A stretch of DNA of 64,000 nt from Xanthomonas fragariae. Its GTDB lineage: Bacteria > Pseudomonadota > Gammaproteobacteria > Xanthomonadales > Xanthomonadaceae. A program made the position numbers and the translations under genes. This document shows positions 47,742-57,232 of this stretch, one piece after another. The notes under the pieces are model-generated. The model had not been told where the DNA came from. It searched no databases and saw only the letters and a program-made list of their open reading frames with translations. The stretch covers positions 3,217,501 through 3,281,500 of the forward strand of contig NZ_LT853882.1 in assembly GCF_900183975.1 (NCBI RefSeq). The letters are read 5' to 3'. Each line of letters begins with the position of its first letter. Position 1 is the stretch's first letter.

Positions 47742-48332
47742 ATGAAGAACACCATGGTCGCGTTGGCCCTTTCGGCGCTGGCAATGACGGCAGCACCCGA
47801 TGTGTTTGCACAGACCTACGGCGACGGTGCAGGTTGGTTCGTCAACGGTGGCGCCGGCCGTACGTCGCTCAAGAGCGGAGCCTACGATGGAGGCGATACC
47901 GGTTACAGCATTTCTGCCGGTTATCGCTGGAACGTTTTATTTCCGTGGTTGTCGATCGGCATTGAGGCAGGTTACAACGATCTGGGCAATATCCAGGCAA
48001 GCAATCTCTTCAACGGCGGCTCGGTGATCGAGGATGAAAGCGAGCTTCATGGCTGGACCGTTGGCCTGAACCAGCGATTCGCACTGGGAGACAAGTGGTA
48101 CGCCGGCATACGCGGCGGACTCTACGGCTGGAAGGGCCATGGCCTGAGCGAGGACACAGTGTCCGATCGCTCCGATCTGGACAAGCTGTCGTGGTATGCG
48201 GGCGCAGGCGTCGGCTACAACCTGGGCGAGCATTTCAGCCTCGGCGTGAACTACGACCATTACAACGCCAAGAAATTCGATGTAGACCTGAGCACCGATA
48301 TGGCGTCGGTGAATGCCGAATATCGGTTCTAG
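47742..48332 (+). CDS. Outer-membrane beta-barrel protein
   Basis: 196 residues with signal peptide MKNTMVALALSALAMTAAPDVFA, then alternating amphipathic strands (GWFVNGGAGRTSLKS, YSISAGYRWNVLFPWLSIGI, WYAGAGVGYNLGEHFSLGV) and a terminal aromatic residue, VNAEYRF, the signal for BAM insertion. It resembles opacity/OmpA-like small porins of about eight strands. An ATG at 47736 is an alternative start. Function unknown. Confidence 0.85.
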   Translation: MKNTMVALALSALAMTAAPDVFAQTYGDGAGWFVNGGAGRTSLKSGAYDGGDTGYSISAGYRWNVLFPWLSIGIEAGYNDLGNIQASNLFNGGSVIEDESELHGWTVGLNQRFALGDKWYAGIRGGLYGWKGHGLSEDTVSDRSDLDKLSWYAGAGVGYNLGEHFSLGVNYDHYNAKKFDVDLSTDMASVNAEYRF

Positions 48333-48521
48333 AAAGCCGGCCAAATTACGATCTGCACCGGTGTGGTCCGGGAACAAGCGACACGCCTCCCGGCTCTTCG
48401 CTGCGACCTGTACTCTCGCTGCAGCAACACGGCACCGCACTGCGTCGCTGTGCAGGTGAGCGCCGGCAAGCACCTCGCTCACTGCGCGAGAAAACTGCGC
48501 GGGGAGCCAGACGCATACCGG

Positions 48522-49079
48522 CTACGGCCGCCAATTCGCGTTGCGCTCCCAAAACGCCACGCTGCGCCGATACGCCTCACGATCCAGTGGAACGCCGGAG
48601 CCGCCTTCTTCCACCCCCAATGCATTACGCAACATGGTGATCGGCGCCATCGGGATTTCGTCCGGCTCGGCGGTGTAGAGACAGCCGACCACGCCCCACT
48701 CCGCAGCGATGGGGGAGCCTTCCTTGGCCAACTGATCGCGACTGTAGAGGATGGGCAGCAGGTATCCGGCCACCGGGGGCTCGACACCTTCGAACCAACG
48801 CACCAGCACCGGCAATTCCTGGCTGCTGCGCGCTTCATAACCGGAACGCAACAGGTGCCGATTGTCGTCGGTGATGGGCGCAGTGAGGCAGCGGGTCGGG
48901 GTCCAGTTACGGTGCACATGCAACTGGCAAAACGGTGCATAGCCTTCGATCACGCGCAGCGGCATTTCGTCATTGAGCCGCTGGACGAATTGCTCGGGCG
49001 TGCAATCCTGGATGGCAGTGCGACGGCCATCGCGCGGAAACAAACGGGTACGGGCGAACGGCGTAAGAACGATCGACAT
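48522..49079 (-). CDS. DUF3228 family protein
   Basis: 185 residues, cytoplasmic, no signal peptide. The sequence MSIVLTPFARTRLFPRDGRR, then YAPFCQLHVHRNWTPTRCLT and DEIPMAPITMLRNALGVEEG, is typical of DUF3228 proteins in Xanthomonas and other bacteria. No biochemical function is known to me. 48333-48521 upstream of the convergent barrel gene holds nothing clear. Confidence 0.8.
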   Translation of the reverse strand: MSIVLTPFARTRLFPRDGRRTAIQDCTPEQFVQRLNDEMPLRVIEGYAPFCQLHVHRNWTPTRCLTAPITDDNRHLLRSGYEARSSQELPVLVRWFEGVEPPVAGYLLPILYSRDQLAKEGSPIAAEWGVVGCLYTAEPDEIPMAPITMLRNALGVEEGGSGVPLDREAYRRSVAFWERNANWRP

Positions 49080-49137
49080 AACCAGATGAGTAGTGACAAA
49101 GAACGCCAGGGTAGCGCGCAGCTTGACGCGCGGCCAC

Positions 49138-49683
49138 TTACCAGATCAGATCGTCCGGCACCTTGAACTGGCTGTAATAGTCGTCGTCGCTGTCCGCCAA
49201 TGTCGGCGCGCTGTTGCGGCCATGATCCAGCACCACGGTCTCTGCATCGCGGCTATAGACCTTGTCTGCGGCCGCGCGCGGGATCAGCTCGAAGCCATCG
49301 CCGTGACGCACGATCACCAATGCGCCACCGGCCAACTGGCTGCGCAGCGTGGGGTTGACCAACACGCTGCGGATGACGCTGCCGTCGTTGAAGCGGTAGG
49401 CGATCTCGCCTTCGCGCTTGACCTTGCTGGTCTCCACGATCTGTCGAACCTGGGCCAACGCTTCCTGACGGCGCAACTGGACATTGCGCTCTTCGGCCAG
49501 CGCACGATCGCGTTCGGCGCGTTCGGCCTGCAGACGCGCCGCATCGACCTTGTCCGCGTCCGCAGGCTCCACCGCCGCACCCTTGGCATGACGCTGCTTT
49601 ACCTGCTCGCGCGCGACCTTGTCCACCTGGGCTTTTTTGACCAGCCCAGCCTTGAGCAGCTGTTCTTGCAGTAGATTGCGCAT
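49138..49683 (-). CDS. DUF2058 (YaiL-like) nucleoprotein family
   Basis: 181 residues. The N-terminal half is a charged coiled coil (MRNLLQEQLLKAGLVKKAQV onward, rich in Glu/Arg/Ala); the C-terminal part (EIAYRFNDGSVIRSVLVNP, then GGALVIVRHGDGFELIP) is globular. Family members are called nucleoproteins/polysaccharide synthesis factors without firm evidence. An ATG at 49689 is possible. It ends 58 bases upstream of the DUF3228 start, so an operon is likely. Confidence 0.85.
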   Translation of the reverse strand: MRNLLQEQLLKAGLVKKAQVDKVAREQVKQRHAKGAAVEPADADKVDAARLQAERAERDRALAEERNVQLRRQEALAQVRQIVETSKVKREGEIAYRFNDGSVIRSVLVNPTLRSQLAGGALVIVRHGDGFELIPRAAADKVYSRDAETVVLDHGRNSAPTLADSDDDYYSQFKVPDDLIW

Positions 49684-49937
49684 GAGCATCAGTGACCGGT
49701 GGGTGTGCGCTCAGTTTAGCGGCCCGCGCGCGATCCTGGCGTGCTGGCTGAGCTCGCGCATCGTCCAGTACGCAGAGCGCAGAGACGACGACAGATGCAC
49801 AGTCGTTTCACCGCTCATCCGCCAAGCTACTGCATCGGCTGTCGTGCGCTTGCAGCCTGAATGCCGCTCGGCAACACTGGCATCGCACATGCATCCGCGA
49901 CGACACACCGCTTCAACATCCAACCAGGCATACGTTT

Positions 49938-50640
49938 ATGCGCTTTTCCGCAGTGAATACGTATGCACATCACCGATGTTGCGGTGCGATACGCGCCTGG
50001 CATCACCGCGCGCTGCACGCCATGCGCGCGTTGTACGGGACCAAGCACATCACCTTCGATCATCTCAATCGCATCTTCGATGCAGGCATCCGCTCCGGGG
50101 TGTATGCGTTCGGCCAAGTGATCACCGGCGGCGACACCGATAGCGGCGATGACGATCAGTTCCTTGCGCCGTAGATGCCAACCCGATGACGAACACTGGA
50201 TGGGCGTCTACGCGCGCTGCAAGCGCTTTGACGACAGCGTGCTGGCGCCGCTGGATCGGCAAGGCAGGCAGGTTTTGGTGGTGGCGCACAAGTAAATCGT
50301 CGAGGTGTTTGCGTTGATCGCCTCCGGGCTGCCGCCAGCCCACTACATCGACTTCCGCTTGGCCAATGCGTGACTGCTGTCTCGGGATAAACTCAAACGC
50401 ATGACCGCGCGCAGCCCTTCGCGCATGAACGACCTTGGTGAGCAGACCGAGATCCGCCTACTGCCGTGGATGCCGATCGCCGCGATAGGCGACTTTGCGC
50501 TGTCGTGCCCGGCACCTTTGCGCATGTGCCGACGCTGGTGGCTGACAACTTGCTTGGCTTTTTTGTCTTTGCACTGCTGGACGAGGCCTGGCTGGTGACG
50601 CGCTCTCGCGCGCAGATCGCGCCGGCATTGCGCCACTCAG
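49938..50640 (+). pseudogene. Histidine phosphatase / cation antiporter remnants
   Basis: Three plus-strand frames hold pieces of a phosphoglycerate-mutase-like protein (LYGTKHITFDHLNRIFDAGI, VLVVAHK, IVEVFALIASGLPPAHYIDF) and then a membrane-protein-like part (RSPSRMNDLGEQTEIRL, PTLVADNLLGFFVFALLDEA). Several stops interrupt them. They appear to be two decayed neighbouring genes. 50641-50855 shows nothing. Confidence 0.6.
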
Positions 50641-50855
50641 GCCAGTCAGCCCACCGCGGCCGGTGATGTCAGCGCTCCGATCATTGTTGTACAGAAGGAG
50701 CTGGCCCTGGAAAGCCGCTGATGCAGGTCGGCAGCCACCGCCTCGATCGCAGACGGTGGCGTTGCAACGCGTTGTTGGGGGCGCAGGCTCGTCAAAAAAA
50801 CACAAGCGTAACGCCAGTATTTTCAATGCCGTGGTGACCTGGATCGATCAACACC

Positions 50856-51791
50856 CTACCAGGCAAACGGTGCCGTGACCGTGCGTGCGCCGAGCAAAAA
50901 TGCATCGGCCACATGCACGAACGGCGCAACATCCACCTCCGACTCGCCAGCGCGCACCAGCTGCACAAAGCGCCGATACAGGCCATCGTATTCGCTGGAA
51001 GCAGGTAGCGTTTGCGGTTGCCCATTGATACGCAGCTTGGCACCGCCTTCGCTAAGCGTGAGCAAGCCGCCGGTGGTTTCCACTTCGATCTCCCAGCGCT
51101 GATCGTCGGTCTGCAGGAAGTCGAATTCGGCGGTCACCGGCACGCCGGCGGTGTCTACAAAAGCGAGCTTGGCATACAGCGGAGCTTGACGATTTTCCGG
51201 CGTGTGCAGTTCCGCTTCGCGCAGTGCAAACGTACGCGGCAGCAGATGAGTGACGATAGAGAGCGCATTGATGCCAGGATCGAACACGCCCATGCCACCG
51301 GGTTCGAGAATCCAGTCCTGTCCCGGATGCCAATGGCGAATGTCTTCTTTCCAAGTGATGTGCGCACGCAGGATTTGCTTGTGGGCCAGCCATTGCCGTG
51401 CCGGCTGCACACCGGCTGCGCAACGCGAATGCCAACTGGTAAACAGGCTACGTTGCGCACGTTGCGCCACATTGCGCAGATCGTGGATTTCAGCGAGCGT
51501 TGCCGTCGGTGGCTTTTCTAGAAACACGTGGCGACCGGCACTCAGCGCAGTCTGCGCCAGCGCATGCCGCCCGACCGGCGGCGTGCACAATGCCACCGCC
51601 TGGATCTGCGGCTGCGTAGCAAATGCCTCTTCCAAGGTCTGATAGGCGGCCACACCTTCGACCGTGCCATGTCGGCTCACGGTAGCCACCAGCTGCACGT
51701 CATCGCGCGCGGCGATGGTGGGCACGTGCTGGTCGCAGGCGATCTTGCCGATACCGACAAGGGCAATACGCAATGCGTCTGGATGCTTCAT
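50856..51791 (-). CDS. Gfo/Idh/MocA oxidoreductase, probably D-galactose 1-dehydrogenase
   Basis: 311 residues. Rossmann motif ALVGIGKIACDQHVPTIAA, VALCTPPVGRHALAQTALSA, the conserved HVFLEKPPTATLAEI with the catalytic lysine, and the C-terminal domain starting WKEDIRHWHPGQDWILEPGG with a DPGINALSI histidine-less variant. The pattern matches bacterial galactose dehydrogenases that start the De Ley-Doudoroff pathway. The ATG at 51791 gives the family start. The rest of the pathway is not in the window. 51860-52010 upstream holds no gene. Confidence 0.82.
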   Translation of the reverse strand: MKHPDALRIALVGIGKIACDQHVPTIAARDDVQLVATVSRHGTVEGVAAYQTLEEAFATQPQIQAVALCTPPVGRHALAQTALSAGRHVFLEKPPTATLAEIHDLRNVAQRAQRSLFTSWHSRCAAGVQPARQWLAHKQILRAHITWKEDIRHWHPGQDWILEPGGMGVFDPGINALSIVTHLLPRTFALREAELHTPENRQAPLYAKLAFVDTAGVPVTAEFDFLQTDDQRWEIEVETTGGLLTLSEGGAKLRINGQPQTLPASSEYDGLYRRFVQLVRAGESEVDVAPFVHVADAFLLGARTVTAPFAW

Positions 51792-52013
51792 CGAAACCTT
51801 CGTACTGATAAGGGAGTAACTGCCCGGCACGGTCCCCCGATGAGGCGCGCGCCAGGCCAACGCAGCAGTGCGCGATGCAGGAGCGCACGCGACGGCGCAG
51901 TGTACGGTCAGGGCCAGGCCCGCCGCGAGACATCGCGCTTGCTTGTTTTGCTATACCTTTGCGTCAACCGACAGGTGCGAAGCCCGTCTTGACGGCATCA
52001 CCGTAACGCGATG

Positions 52014-52094
52014 GGATGGATCGCTTTCTACAACTGCCAAACGCTGAAGATGATGACCCCGGATGCGGCCTATGCCGCTACAACAACCGCCTGA
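52014..52094 (+). pseudogene. IS3-type transposase C-terminal remnant
   Basis: Encodes GWIAFYNCQTLKMMTPDAAY and AATTTA before TGA, the tail of an IS3-family OrfB integrase domain. Everything upstream is gone. The complete IS5-type element begins six bases later. Confidence 0.6.
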
Positions 52095-52099
52095 CCTAA

Positions 52100-53255
52100 G
52101 GAAGGTCTGAACAACGCACCAGACCTCTAAAATTCGAGCCTGCTGCGTGCCAATAGCGCACAGAGTTGATGCGTACGATACGATTTCTACGGTTTCTTGC
52201 GGCGTTGGCTGGCGCCAGGCAGCATTATCCCCTGGCCGGCAGCAACTGCCGGCGCACCATCCACAGATTGGATAGTGCGAACAGGGTCAGCACATGCGCG
52301 GTGTTCTTGGCCAAGCCGCGATAGCGGACCTTGGTGTAGCCAAACTGGCGTTTGATCACGCGGAATGGATGCTCCACCTTCGCACGCACACTTGCTTTGA
52401 AGTATTCCCAACGTTCTTCCTGGCGGCGCTCGCGTTTGTTGCCAATGGCTTGAATCGTCGAACGCTTGGCGGCAATGAAAAAACCAGCCTTGCAGGTCTG
52501 CAGTTCTTCGCGTTTGTCCGCACCGGTGTAGCCGCTGTCGCCGAACACACTGTCTTCTTTGCCGTGCAGCAATGCGTGGGTCACCGTGACATCGGCCACA
52601 TTGGCAGCCGTACAACGGACGTGGTGCACCAGCCCGGAAAACTCATCCACGCCGATGGGTGCCTTCATCCCGAAATACCACTGATTGCCTTTCTTGGTCT
52701 GATGCATTTCAGGGTCGCGCGCGCGGTCGGTGTTCTTGGTCGAACTGGGCGCAGCGATCAGGGTTGCATCGACGATCGTGCCGGACCGCAGGCTCTGACC
52801 CTTGCGCACCAGATCCGCGTTGACGGCCTCCAGCATCCGCGCTGCAAGGCCATGGGTTTCCAGCAAGCGGCGAAAGTTGAGAATCGTGGTCTCGTCGGGA
52901 ACATTGTCCAAACCGCCGAGCCGGGCAAAACGGCGCAAGGTCGGGATCTGGTGCAACGCTTCTTCCATCGCCGGATCGCTCAACGCATACCACTGCTGCA
53001 GCAAATGAATCCGCAACATCGTCGCCAGTGCGTACGGCTGTCGACCAGGCCGCCCCGACACCGGATAGTGCGGCGCGATCAGTCCGAGCAAATGCCTCCA
53101 CGGAACCACCTGCTCCATCTCGGCCAGGAAGATCTCGCGGCGAGTCTGCTTGCGCTTGCCCAAACCTTCAGCGTCACCGAACGTCAGTTGCATGGATGAC
53201 TCCTCAACGTAGGTGTGTAGTGTCGCGCATTTGAAGTGCGTTGTTCAGAGGTTCC
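52100..53255 (-). mobile_element. Complete IS5-family insertion sequence
   Basis: 1156 bp with terminal repeats GGAAGGTCTGAACAACGCAC and (inverse) GGAACCTCTGAACAACGCAC. One transposase gene fills it. CTAA precedes and TTAG follows; these are reverse complements, so no simple target duplication is visible. It adjoins a gene fragment also cut by the next IS. Confidence 0.88.
52225..53193 (-). CDS. IS5-family transposase
   Basis: 322 residues. The DUF772-type N-terminal part (HYPVSGRPGRQPYALATMLR, LGGLDNVPDETTILNFRRLL) is followed by the DDE catalytic domain: first Asp in SGTIVDATLIAAPSSTKN, second in VFGDSGYTGADKRE, Glu in RAKVEHPFRVIKRQFG. All residues are present, so this transposase may be active and could move related miniature elements. 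Confidence 0.93.
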   Translation of the reverse strand: MQLTFGDAEGLGKRKQTRREIFLAEMEQVVPWRHLLGLIAPHYPVSGRPGRQPYALATMLRIHLLQQWYALSDPAMEEALHQIPTLRRFARLGGLDNVPDETTILNFRRLLETHGLAARMLEAVNADLVRKGQSLRSGTIVDATLIAAPSSTKNTDRARDPEMHQTKKGNQWYFGMKAPIGVDEFSGLVHHVRCTAANVADVTVTHALLHGKEDSVFGDSGYTGADKREELQTCKAGFFIAAKRSTIQAIGNKRERRQEERWEYFKASVRAKVEHPFRVIKRQFGYTKVRYRGLAKNTAHVLTLFALSNLWMVRRQLLPARG

Positions 53256-53259
53256 TTAG

Positions 53260-53626
53260 AGCCTTCATCGTAAGCATCGGTCGCTATGCGGCCACCGAAC
53301 CTATTGGTGAACTCCGAGCTCCCAGCAGCACGATCGAACGTTGAGATCGCGAACTCACTAGAATCGAGCTGACCCAAAGCTTGAGAATTGAGGAGCCCGT
53401 CAACGCGAAGGCGTGTTAATAGCTTGTAAGTTCCGGTGTCTTCAAACCTAGCTTGTTGCATCGGCGACCAAGCACTTCTACCAGCCCCTTCAAGCGCACC
53501 AGTGTGCTTGAGGCGGATAAATGGACGAGCTTCTTCTCGTGATTCAGCGAGCGCAACGTCAATTCGCGCCGAAATCTCGTCGATCGGATATTCGTTTCGG
53601 AGCGCATGCATCCGACGATTTAATGA
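53260..53626 (-). pseudogene. Unknown gene fragment trapped between two insertion sequences
   Basis: A continuous minus-strand frame of about 120 codons: LNRRMHALRNEYPIDEISAR, IDVALAESREEARPFIRLKH, then FEDTGTYKLLTRLRVDGLLN and RAAGSSEFTNRFGGRIATDA. It is cut on both sides by IS ends. Composition is less GC-rich than the core. I do not recognise it; an accessory protein such as an effector is conceivable but unsupported. Confidence 0.5.
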
Positions 53627-55131
53627 GTCGCCCCTGAAAAACCCCAACCACCCAACGACCGCAAGGCCTTGATGTCTGCACCGGCGTGCCAAAACTACCA
53701 GTGTTCGCTACGCTGAAGGCTGGTTTCTTGCAATTTCCGCCCATGCGTACACGCCGTCCTGCTGCCGAAGACAGACCCGCCGACGAGTTGTTTCGTTCGC
53801 GGCTGGAGAACCAGATCGATCTGCGTCATCCGCTGGCGCGGCTGAGCCAACGGATGCCGTGGACGGCGTTGGAGCAAGCACTTTCATCGCGCTTGCCGGC
53901 CACCCAGGCCGGTGGCGGTCGGCCGGCATTGCCGGTGCGGCTGATTGCCGGTTTGCTCTACCTCAAACACGCCTACGACCTGTCCGATGAAACGGTGTGC
54001 GAGCGTTGGCTGGAGAATCCGTACTGGCAGTTCTTCACCGGTGAGGTCGTGTTCCAGACGCGTTTGCCGTGCGATGCCAGCTCGCTGACGCGCTGGCGGC
54101 AGCGCCTGGGTGAGGCCGGGATGGAAGAGCTGCTGGCGCACACCATCAACGCCGCGCATGCGATGCAGGCGGTGGACGCACGCGAGTTGTCGCGGGTGAT
54201 CGTGGACACCACGGTGCAGGAAAAGGCGATCGCCTATCCGACCGACAGCCGTTTGCTGGAGGTGGCACGCAAGAAGCTGGTGTTACTGGCCAAGCGGCAC
54301 GGCATCGGATTGCGGCAGAGCTACGCGCGGCAAGGCCCGGCCCTGAGCCGCAAGGCAGGTCGGTATGCGCATGCGCGCCAGTTCAAGCGGATGCGGCGCG
54401 TCCTGCGACGTCAACGCACAGTGCTGGGACGGCTCATGCGCGACATCCAACGCAAACTCGATCAGGTAAACACCGGCGTGCGCGAGCGCATCGTTGTCTG
54501 GCTGGAACGTGCGCAACGGCTGTACACGCAGCGTCCGAAGGACAAACAAAAACTCTACGCATTGCATGCCCCGGAAGTGGAATGCATCGGCAAGGGCAAG
54601 GCGCGTCAAGCGTACGAATTCGGCGTCAAGGTCGGCATTGCGGTCACCGCCTGCAAGGGATTGGTCGTGGGTGCGCACAGCTTCCCGGGCAACCCGTACG
54701 ACGGCGATACCTTGGCCGAGCAGTTGGAGCAGACACGCGGGTTGCTGCAGGATGTGAGCGTAGAACCGACGGTGGCGATCGTGGACCTGAGCGATCGCGG
54801 GCGCGAAGTCGATGGCGTGCAGGTCCTGCATCGCGGCAAGGCCAAGACGCTGACGCGACGGCAATGGCGCTGGATCAAGCGACGGCAGGCGGTGGAGCCG
54901 GTGATCGGACATCTGAAAGACGACTGCCGGTTGCGTCGCTGCAGGCTGAAAGGTGCCCAAGGCGATGCGCTGCACGTGCTCGGCTGCGCCGCCGGCTACA
55001 ACCTGCGCTGGCTGCTGCGCTGGATCGCGTTTTTGCGTGCCTGGATGCGGGCGATGGGATGGTCATCCTTGAGTACCGCGCCGCTGTCACCGACGGCACT
55101 TGGCGCTTGAAGGGGATTTTTCAGGGACGAC
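53627..55131 (+). mobile_element. Complete IS1478-like element, copy 2
   Basis: 1505 bp with ends GTCGCCCCTGAAAAACCCC and (inverse) GTCGTCCCTGAAAAATCCCC. It carries an intact transposase. No clean target duplication is seen (TGA before, TAA after). It is nearly identical to the defective copy at 18815-20312 over the gene. The next IS starts four bases downstream. Confidence 0.9.
53743..55110 (+). CDS. IS1478-like transposase, intact
   Basis: 455 residues from MRTRRPAAEDRPADE; a GTG at 53686 would add 19. DDE residues are all present: RVIVDTTVQEKAI (Asp codon 54205-54207), AIVDLSDRG and QAVEPVIGHLKDD. It differs from the inactive copy in this first Asp, and in the C-terminal residues. Probably functional. 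Confidence 0.92.
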   Translation: MRTRRPAAEDRPADELFRSRLENQIDLRHPLARLSQRMPWTALEQALSSRLPATQAGGGRPALPVRLIAGLLYLKHAYDLSDETVCERWLENPYWQFFTGEVVFQTRLPCDASSLTRWRQRLGEAGMEELLAHTINAAHAMQAVDARELSRVIVDTTVQEKAIAYPTDSRLLEVARKKLVLLAKRHGIGLRQSYARQGPALSRKAGRYAHARQFKRMRRVLRRQRTVLGRLMRDIQRKLDQVNTGVRERIVVWLERAQRLYTQRPKDKQKLYALHAPEVECIGKGKARQAYEFGVKVGIAVTACKGLVVGAHSFPGNPYDGDTLAEQLEQTRGLLQDVSVEPTVAIVDLSDRGREVDGVQVLHRGKAKTLTRRQWRWIKRRQAVEPVIGHLKDDCRLRRCRLKGAQGDALHVLGCAAGYNLRWLLRWIAFLRAWMRAMGWSSLSTAPLSPTALGA

Positions 55132-55142
55132 TAAGAGCCTGT

Positions 55143-55661
55143 TCACGATCTTTTGAGTAGAAGCGCCAAGAAGGCCAAATGGATGAACTGCAAGCTGGTG
55201 TTGAGTTTGCGCTCGCAGTTCTTCCACAGCCTTCGGTTTTTCTCCAGCCAGGCAAAACTGCGCTCGACGATCCAGCGCTTGGGCATGACCTTGAAGGTGT
55301 GCAATTCGCTGTGCTTGGCAATCTGCACCGTGAGCTGCTCGCCTAGAATCTCTCGTACGCCTTCGGCAAACAGTACTCCGGTGTAACCACTGTCGCACAG
55401 CAGGCTTTGTACATGCGTCAAGTTTGACTGACAGCGCTCCAGCGCCCGCAGCGCACCTTTGCGGTCGGTCACCTCCGCCGTCGTCACCGCGATGGCATGG
55501 GGCAACCCCTGGGTATCAACAGCGATATGCCGCTTGATGCCCGACACCTTTTTGCCCGCGTCATATCCCTTTTGCCCGGCTGTGTCCGTGTTCTTGACGC
55601 TCTGCGCGTCCACGATCAAGAACCTGCTGAAGATGTTGCGCTCCTGTTTCTGGCGGGCCAC
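55143..55661 (-). CDS. IS427-group transposase, second frame (OrfB)
   Basis: 172 residues with the catalytic part: SRFLIVDAQSVKNTDTAGQK (Asp), SLLCDSGYTGVLFAEG (Asp) and RWIVERSFAWLEKNRRLWKN (Glu). It is probably made as a fusion with OrfA by frameshifting at the A6 run rather than from its own start. Confidence 0.87.
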   Translation of the reverse strand: MARQKQERNIFSRFLIVDAQSVKNTDTAGQKGYDAGKKVSGIKRHIAVDTQGLPHAIAVTTAEVTDRKGALRALERCQSNLTHVQSLLCDSGYTGVLFAEGVREILGEQLTVQIAKHSELHTFKVMPKRWIVERSFAWLEKNRRLWKNCERKLNTSLQFIHLAFLALLLKRS

Positions 55662-55941
55662 GCCAACCTGATTTTTTGAGCGCCCGCTCCAGCAGGCTCA
55701 CTCCTTCATCGTCGCACTCGCTCCACTTGGCAAAGTACGCGTGCACGGTCCGCCACTTCGGAAAGTCGCTGGGTAGCGCTCGCCATTGGCAACCGGTTCG
55801 CAGCACGTACAACACTGCGCACCACACCTCATACATATCCACTCGGCGTGGCTTGGTGCGCTTGCGCGCTTGTTCCAGGATCGGGAGGATGTGTTCGAAA
55901 CGCTCCCGGCTCATGTCGCTCGGATAGGTTTTTTGGCGCAT
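55561..55941 (-). CDS. IS427-group transposase, first frame (OrfA)
   Basis: Starts MRQKTYPSDMSRERFEHILP and holds the N-terminal DUF4096-type domain (YEVWCAVLYVLRTGCQWRAL, PSDFPKWRTVHAYFAKWSE). The A6 run at 55672-55677 (minus strand AAAAAA after GCGCTC) lies at the junction with the second frame and is the likely slippage site. Confidence 0.85.
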   Translation of the reverse strand: MRQKTYPSDMSRERFEHILPILEQARKRTKPRRVDMYEVWCAVLYVLRTGCQWRALPSDFPKWRTVHAYFAKWSECDDEGVSLLERALKKSGWRGPPETGAQHLQQVLDRGRAERQEHGHSRAKGI

Positions 55942-56137
55942 CCGCAGAGTCTGCACCAATCAGGAAAGATCGTGAACAGGTTCTCAGCTGTCCGGGTGCA
56001 GGGACGGGGCAAGCACTACGGCAGTGCTTCCGCGTTGAGCTGCGGTCAGCAGATCAGCAGTTGGCATGCGCCGTAGAAACGCTGTACCCACCCAAATGGA
56101 GGGCTACTGGGCGGGTGCGCCATCATGGCGCCAGCGC

Positions 56138-57232
56138 TCACACAACCGCTAGTGGTGCGTAACGCAAGCGCAGGTCCTGCCCCAGTTGCCGCACCTCGAG
56201 CAGTTGCAAGGCATGGCGCTGCGCCATCGTCTCGATGCCGAGCCCGGCCAGCAGCGGTCTGGCCGTATCGCCTAGTAACACCGGGGCCATGTAGACCAGC
56301 AGTTCGTCGACCAGGCCCGCCTGCAATAGCGCGCCGCTCAACGTTGCGCCTGCTTCCACATGCACCTCGTTGATGCCGCGCTCGGCCAGCAGCGCCAGAA
56401 CGGCCGTGAGATCGAAGCGACCCGCATGCAGCGGCATGCCAACCGATTGCGCAGCGTCCAGCACTGGCGGCGTCACATCGTTGCCATGCAGATACAGCGT
56501 GGGCGCATCGCCCTGACGAATGTTCTCGCACGCCAGCGTGCGCAATCCGGCATCGAGCACCACACGCATTGGCGGTACGAACGGGGCGTCGTTTTCCAGC
56601 CGCACCGTCATGGAGGGGTTATCGGCGAGTACCGTACCTGCGGCGGTGAGGATCGCACCGGCACGTGCACGCCAACGCTGCACATCCGCGCGCGCATCCG
56701 CGCAGGTGATCCACTTGGATTCGCCGCTGGCCAGCGCGGTCCGCCCATCCAGACTGGCGCCCAGCTTGACCCGCACCCATGGACGGCCACGCTCCACCCG
56801 CGACAGAAATCCCTGATTGAGCGCGCGCGCCTGCGCTTGCATAACACCGCTGTGCACGTCGATGCCCGCATCACGCAGCAGCGCGAAGCCACCGCCATTG
56901 ACCTGCGGAAACGGGTCGGCCATTGCCGCGACCACACGCGTCACGCCAGCCTCGATCAAGGCCAACACACACGGCGGCGTGCGCCCGTAATGCGCGCACG
57001 GCTCCAATGTCACATAGGCCGTCGCACCACGTGCGAGTTCGCCGGCTGCGCGCAGCGCAAACACTTCCGCATGCGGTCCACCAGCGCGCTGGTGGAAGCC
57101 TTCGCCCACGCAGACGCCATTGCGCACGATCACGCAGCCGACCATCGGATTCGGCCGCGTGGTGTAGGCGCCACGCTCGGCCAGGCGCAGCGCCTGCGCC
57201 ATCCAGCGATGATCGTCGGCGGTGACGTTCAT
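56138..57232 (-). CDS. ribD: Riboflavin biosynthesis bifunctional deaminase/reductase
   Basis: Second and third steps of riboflavin synthesis. 364 residues: deaminase domain with zinc ligands in GGPHAEVFALRAAG and LEPCAHYGRTPPC, then reductase domain from KLGASLDGRTALASGESKWI to EAGATLSGALLQAG. The ATG overlaps the acetyltransferase stop (ATGA). In relatives ribE, ribBA and ribH follow; here 150 bases without a gene and then an IS follow, so the operon is cut. Confidence 0.95.
   Translation of the reverse strand: MNVTADDHRWMAQALRLAERGAYTTRPNPMVGCVIVRNGVCVGEGFHQRAGGPHAEVFALRAAGELARGATAYVTLEPCAHYGRTPPCVLALIEAGVTRVVAAMADPFPQVNGGGFALLRDAGIDVHSGVMQAQARALNQGFLSRVERGRPWVRVKLGASLDGRTALASGESKWITCADARADVQRWRARAGAILTAAGTVLADNPSMTVRLENDAPFVPPMRVVLDAGLRTLACENIRQGDAPTLYLHGNDVTPPVLDAAQSVGMPLHAGRFDLTAVLALLAERGINEVHVEAGATLSGALLQAGLVDELLVYMAPVLLGDTARPLLAGLGIETMAQRHALQLLEVRQLGQDLRLRYAPLAVV

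Larger units (their letters stand above)
55135..55985 (-). mobile_element. Complete IS5-family (IS427-group) element
   Basis: 851 bp, ends GAGCCTGTTCACGATCTTT and (inverse) GAGAACCTGTTCACGATCTTT. Two overlapping frames encode the transposase, as in the IS427 group. It lies directly between copy 2 of the IS1478-like element and the region behind ribD. Confidence 0.88.
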
